The translations under genes were made by a program, and so were the position numbers. The notes under the pieces were generated by a model, which was not told where the DNA came from, did not search any database, and saw only the letters and a program-made list of their open reading frames with translations. A stretch of DNA of 64,000 nucleotides from Paenibacillus senegalimassiliensis (GTDB lineage: Bacteria > Bacillota > Bacilli > Paenibacillales > Paenibacillaceae): assembly GCF_001486585.1 (NCBI RefSeq), contig NZ_LN909042.1:305709-369708 (forward strand), written 5' to 3'. The number at the start of each line of letters is the position of its first letter. The first letter of the stretch is position 1. Shown here in pieces: positions 60,779 to 64,000 of the stretch.

Positions 60779-60837
60779 AGAAACTGAGCTGTAAAGGTGG
60801 GCGAATTCCGTCGCTGCACATACAGGGAAGATCGGGA

Positions 60838-60867
60838 GCGAGGCTGCGCAGTAGAGCCTCGTTTTTT
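60838..60867 (+). terminator. Terminator hairpin in pcrB leader
   Basis: Stem GCGAGGCT / AGCCTCGT around GCGCAGTAG, then TTTTTT. It lies about 55-80 bases after the predicted transcription start and 120 bases before pcrB, so it is either an attenuator or the end of a short RNA. Confidence 0.75.
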
Positions 60868-60984
60868 AAAATATTATGGCCAACGAATTGCTGGAGGCTT
60901 CCATGGTTTACTGTGCTTTTAAGGGGCCAGGAATAAGCCTTTTTGATGCGTATCTGCTAGAACCCTAGCTTGGAGGAATGAATT

Positions 60985-61689
60985 TTGAAGCAAATGATAG
61001 CATCCTGGCGGCATGTCTTTAAGCTGGACCCGGATCGGGAACTGGATGATCAGGCCCTTGAAGCGGTTTGTCTGTCGGGGACGGACGCCATCATGATTGG
61101 AGGCTCCAGCGGAGTCACCTATGATAACACCGTGGAGTTGCTTGCACGGGTGCGCCGTTTTGAGGTGCCCTGCGTACTTGAGGTATCGGAGCTCACGGCG
61201 GTGGTGCCCGGCTTCGACCTTTACCTTATCCCCATGGTGCTTAACGCCGGACATCCGGATTGGATCATCGGGCAGCAGGCCCGGGCGGTGGAGCAATATG
61301 GCTACCTGATTCCCTGGGATCAACTCATGCCCGAAGGATACATTGTGTTGAATCCGGAAGCTACAGTGGCCAGGTTGACAGGGGCCACCCTGTTAGGATC
61401 ATCCGAAGCAAGGGCCTACGCGCAGGTGGCGGATCGCTTACTCCAGTTACCCATTGTGTATCTCGAATATAGCGGACAATTAGGCGACCTGGAGTTAGTG
61501 AGAGATGTGCGGCGAACGCTGGAGCAATCCCGTTTATTCTACGGTGGTGGTATCATAGATAGCCAGACCGCGCGCCGTGCTGCGGCCGTTGCCGATACGG
61601 TAATCGTGGGCAATGCGATATATAACGACCTGGAGCGTGCCTTGGACACGGTGACTGCCGTGCACAACGTTAAGACGGTTCAGGCATAG
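60985..61689 (+). CDS. pcrB: Heptaprenylglyceryl phosphate synthase
   Basis: A 234-residue TIM-barrel prenyltransferase that joins heptaprenyl diphosphate to glycerol-1-phosphate in Bacillales. Seen: WRHVFKLDPDRELDD, GTDAIMIGGSSGVTYDN near residue 32, FDLYLIPMVLNAGHPDWIIGQQ near residue 73, PEGYIVLNPEATVARLTGA near residue 110, VYLEYSGQLGD near residue 158 and FYGGGIIDSQTARRAA near residue 182. CTTGGAGGAATGAATTTTG precedes; TTG at 60985 is used as start, with an in-frame ATG five bases later not available and ATG at residue 4 as alternative. Followed by pcrA, the usual order in this group. Confidence 0.93.
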   Translation: MKQMIASWRHVFKLDPDRELDDQALEAVCLSGTDAIMIGGSSGVTYDNTVELLARVRRFEVPCVLEVSELTAVVPGFDLYLIPMVLNAGHPDWIIGQQARAVEQYGYLIPWDQLMPEGYIVLNPEATVARLTGATLLGSSEARAYAQVADRLLQLPIVYLEYSGQLGDLELVRDVRRTLEQSRLFYGGGIIDSQTARRAAAVADTVIVGNAIYNDLERALDTVTAVHNVKTVQA

Positions 61690-61978
61690 GAAGATAACAG
61701 AACCAGATAGTGGTTCGTGATTATATGAGATAGCGATTCGCGATGATATGAACTGGAAAAAGTCCTGTTAATCAGCCGTTTTTACCGAAATAGCGCAAAT
61801 TATATGGAATTTGTCCTGCTAATTACGGCAAAATGATGAGTTTATAGAGAAACTGCCTGAAATAGATGGAGAATTTCCAGCTAAATAAGAAAATTCAGAC
61901 CAATTAGTAAATATAGCGGGAGGATTTCCCACTAATTCAGTAGATCAAGAGCGCAAGGATAAGGAAGGAGCATGTTTG
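61690..61978. other. pcrB-pcrA spacer
   Basis: An unusually long spacer for this gene pair; it is filled by the repeat array at 61752-61941. The AAGGAAGGAG before pcrA is the only other signal seen. Confidence 0.5.
61752..61941. repeat. Array of four quasi-palindromic repeats (copy B)
   Basis: Four imperfect palindromes centre at about 61762, 61812, 61877 and 61927 (spacings about 50, 65, 50). The last unit, TAGCGGGAGGATTTCCCACT, is the reverse complement of the first unit of copy A at 25331. On the opposite strand the order and spacing of units follow copy A. Confidence 0.65.
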
Positions 61979-64000
61979 ATGCAACCTATGCAACCTGTGA
62001 ACATACAAGAGGCGGTCAGCCGCCTGAATCCTGAGCAACGGCAAGCCGTGGAGGCAACCGAAGGGCCGTTGCTGATTATGGCCGGGGCCGGCAGTGGCAA
62101 GACGCGCGTGCTAACGCACCGCATTGCTTATCTGATTGCTACGCGCAAGGCGCCGCCTTGGGCAATCCTCGCCATTACTTTTACGAACAAAGCAGCCCGA
62201 GAGATGCAGGACCGGGTGTCCAGACTGGTAGGCGGACACGAAGGCCGCGATATTTGGGTATCCACCTTTCACTCCATGTGTGTACGTATTTTGCGGCGAG
62301 ATATCGAGCGGATTGGATTTACCTCCAACTTTTCCATCTTGGATTCGACCGATCAGTTATCCGTCATTCGTAACTGCATGAAGGAAATGAATATCGATAC
62401 CAAGAAGTTTGAACCCAAAGCTGTTCAGTCCATGATCAGCACCGCCAAGAATGAACTCGTCACCCCGCAGCAATATGAGCAGAAGGTAGGCGACTACTTT
62501 GAAGGGATCGTGGCCAAGGTCTACACCATGTACCAAAGACGGCTGCGCAGCAACAATTCCCTGGACTTTGACGACCTGATTATGAAGACGATTGAACTGT
62601 TCAAGGAACAGCCGGAGGTTCTGGACTTCTATCAGAAGAAATTCCAGTACATTCATGTGGACGAGTATCAGGATACGAACCGGGCGCAATACATGCTCTG
62701 CCGCATGCTGGCGGACAAGCACCACCGCATCTGCGTAGTTGGAGACAGTGACCAGTCCATCTACCGCTGGCGTGGGGCGGATATCAGCAATATCCTGAAC
62801 TTCGAGAAGGATTATCCGGAAGCGAAGACCATACTTTTGGAGCAAAATTATCGTTCCACCTCTACCATTCTGAACGCGGCCAACGAAGTCATCGGGCAGA
62901 ATACCGGACGCAAGCCGAAGAAGCTGTGGACCGATAAGGGCGACGGGGACAAGATCAAGGTGTATCGCGCCGATTCCGAGCATGATGAAGGGTACTTTGT
63001 GACCACGGAGATTCATAATAATATAAAAAAAGATCGCCATTATCGCGATCATGCCATCTTGTATCGGACGAACGCGCAATCGCGGGTCATCGAGGAAATT
63101 TTGATCAAGTCGGATATTCCTTATCAAATCGTGGGCGGCATTAAGTTCTACGATCGCAAAGAAATCAAGGACTTGCTCGCCTATTTGCGCCTGCTGTCCA
63201 ATCCGGACGATGATATCAGCTTGACCCGGGTTATCAACGTGCCGAAGCGAGGCATTGGGGATACCACGGTAGGCAAATTGGCTGATGCTGCGGCACAGCG
63301 GGGAGTCTCAATCTTCCGGGTGCTCCAGGTGGTTGACGATCTGGGTTTTGCCGGACGTACGCGCAATGCTTTGGTTGACTTTTTTGACATGATCGATGGT
63401 CTGCACCGGATGGTGGAATACCTGTCCGTCACGGAACTGACTGAGAAGCTGCTGGAAATGACCCAGTACCGGCTCGAACTACAAAATGAAAATACCCTCG
63501 AATCCCGTTCCCGGCTGGAGAACATTGATGAGTTCCTGTCCGTAACTATGGAATTTGAGAATAATAATGAAGATAAATCACTGGTCTCTTTCTTGACCGA
63601 TTTGGCTTTGATAGCCGATATTGATAGCATGAATGACAACAGCGACGCCGAGAAGCCAAATGATGATGCGGTCGTGCTTATGACGATGCACAGCGCCAAG
63701 GGGCTGGAGTTCCCGGTCGTGTTCATCGTTGGTATGGAGGAGGGCGTCTTCCCGCATAGCCGGGCCTTCCTTGACAACGAAGAGCTGGAGGAGGAGCGCC
63801 GTCTGGCGTATGTGGGCATCACCCGCGCCGAAGAGAAGCTGTTCCTCTCCTGCGCCCAAATGCGCACCCTGTTTGGGCGCACCACCGCCAACCCGCCGTC
63901 CCGCTTCCTCGATGAAATCCCCGAGGAGCTGAAGGAAGACGGCGGACGCACACCGCGCGACCGCTACGGCCGGGGGGCCGACGCGGGCGGTGCCTACAGC
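61979..64000 (+). CDS. pcrA: ATP-dependent DNA helicase PcrA, 3' truncated
   Basis: 674 codons are visible; the frame runs off the window end, so about 80-110 residues are missing. UvrD/Rep-type superfamily 1 helicase: motif [17 protein letters not shown] near residue 35, Ia [11 protein letters not shown], motif [17 protein letters not shown] near residue 222, motif [19 protein letters not shown], motif [15 protein letters not shown], motif [17 protein letters not shown] near residue 565, motif [18 protein letters not shown] near residue 605. It unwinds DNA in repair and rolling-circle replication and removes RecA. ATG 61979 is preceded by AAGGAAGGAG; an alternative ATG three codons in is possible. 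The upstream ATG at 61972 is out of frame. Confidence 0.96.
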   Translation, partial: MQPMQPVNIQEAVSRLNPEQRQAVEATEGPLLIMAGAGSGKTRVLTHRIAYLIATRKAPPWAILAITFTNKAAREMQDRVSRLVGGHEGRDIWVSTFHSMCVRILRRDIERIGFTSNFSILDSTDQLSVIRNCMKEMNIDTKKFEPKAVQSMISTAKNELVTPQQYEQKVGDYFEGIVAKVYTMYQRRLRSNNSLDFDDLIMKTIELFKEQPEVLDFYQKKFQYIHVDEYQDTNRAQYMLCRMLADKHHRICVVGDSDQSIYRWRGADISNILNFEKDYPEAKTILLEQNYRSTSTILNAANEVIGQNTGRKPKKLWTDKGDGDKIKVYRADSEHDEGYFVTTEIHNNIKKDRHYRDHAILYRTNAQSRVIEEILIKSDIPYQIVGGIKFYDRKEIKDLLAYLRLLSNPDDDISLTRVINVPKRGIGDTTVGKLADAAAQRGVSIFRVLQVVDDLGFAGRTRNALVDFFDMIDGLHRMVEYLSVTELTEKLLEMTQYRLELQNENTLESRSRLENIDEFLSVTMEFENNNEDKSLVSFLTDLALIADIDSMNDNSDAEKPNDDAVVLMTMHSAKGLEFPVVFIVGMEEGVFPHSRAFLDNEELEEERRLAYVGITRAEEKLFLSCAQMRTLFGRTTANPPSRFLDEIPEELKEDGGRTPRDRYGRGADAGGAYS

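Larger units (their letters stand above)
60664..60984. other. Intergenic region before pcrB
   Basis: Holds two terminators (60694 and 60839) and between them a promoter (60750). The 110 bases between the second terminator and pcrB show no feature except the TTGGAGGAA ribosome binding site. Confidence 0.5.

Overview
The window looks like chromosomal DNA of a Paenibacillus-type Firmicute. Evidence for this: the housekeeping genes are of Bacillales type (GalU, PcrB followed directly by PcrA, a CNNM/CorC-type protein, a Bacillales purine riboswitch); ribosome binding sites are of the GGAGG kind; a two-component copper-amine-oxidase-stalk/large secreted protein pair is present; and a short holin-like type I toxin is found. 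Most genes are moderately GC-rich by eye, but roughly 37.1-48.9 kb is strikingly AT-rich. Species cannot be assigned from the sequence alone.

The window is dominated by surface polysaccharide genes. Block I (1-16.5 kb, + strand) is a compact Wzx/Wzy-type exopolysaccharide operon. It opens with a truncated secreted beta-helix protein, then a deacetylase-fold protein and a Wzz-like chain-length protein. Next come four genes for a 2,3-diacetamido-2,3-dideoxy-uronic acid nucleotide (WbpB, WbpA, WbpD and WbpE homologues), a flippase, a second deacetylase-fold protein, three GT4 glycosyltransferases, a Wzy-like polymerase and a polyprenyl-phosphate sugar transferase. Most junctions overlap by a few bases. 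Facing it on the minus strand are an LCP (LytR-CpsA-Psr) ligase and a second beta-helix protein that is a paralogue of the first. A sugar epimerase gene is divergent from the LCP gene.

Block II (20-36 kb) is mixed: a DUF4129 membrane protein, a MITE-like repeat, a CNNM protein, a purine riboswitch in front of an FAD-dependent dehydrogenase, two secreted proteins, a frameshifted U32 peptidase gene, a small unknown gene, galU, and a large O-antigen-ligase-like membrane protein.

Block III (37.2-48.9 kb) is an AT-rich island, probably acquired. It is bracketed by a decayed hexapeptide acyltransferase gene on the left and a decayed IS4-like transposase on the right. It encodes a hydrolase/TPR fusion, an O-acyltransferase, a second UDP-HexNAc dehydrogenase, an ABC-2 permease plus ATPase for glycan export, a methyltransferase-GT2-DUF616 megaprotein and a tandem CgeB-type glycosyltransferase. 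Together they read as an ABC-transporter-dependent glycan system.

Block IV (49.0-60.7 kb) holds the dTDP-L-rhamnose genes rfbACBD, a lone phage-tail-like gene, an acyltransferase, a candidate type I toxin-antitoxin pair, two GT2 glycosyltransferases, a second polyprenyl-phosphate sugar transferase and a GDPD-type phosphodiesterase. The end (61-64 kb) is pcrB and the 5' part of pcrA, separated by an array of quasi-palindromic repeats that also occurs near 25.4 kb.
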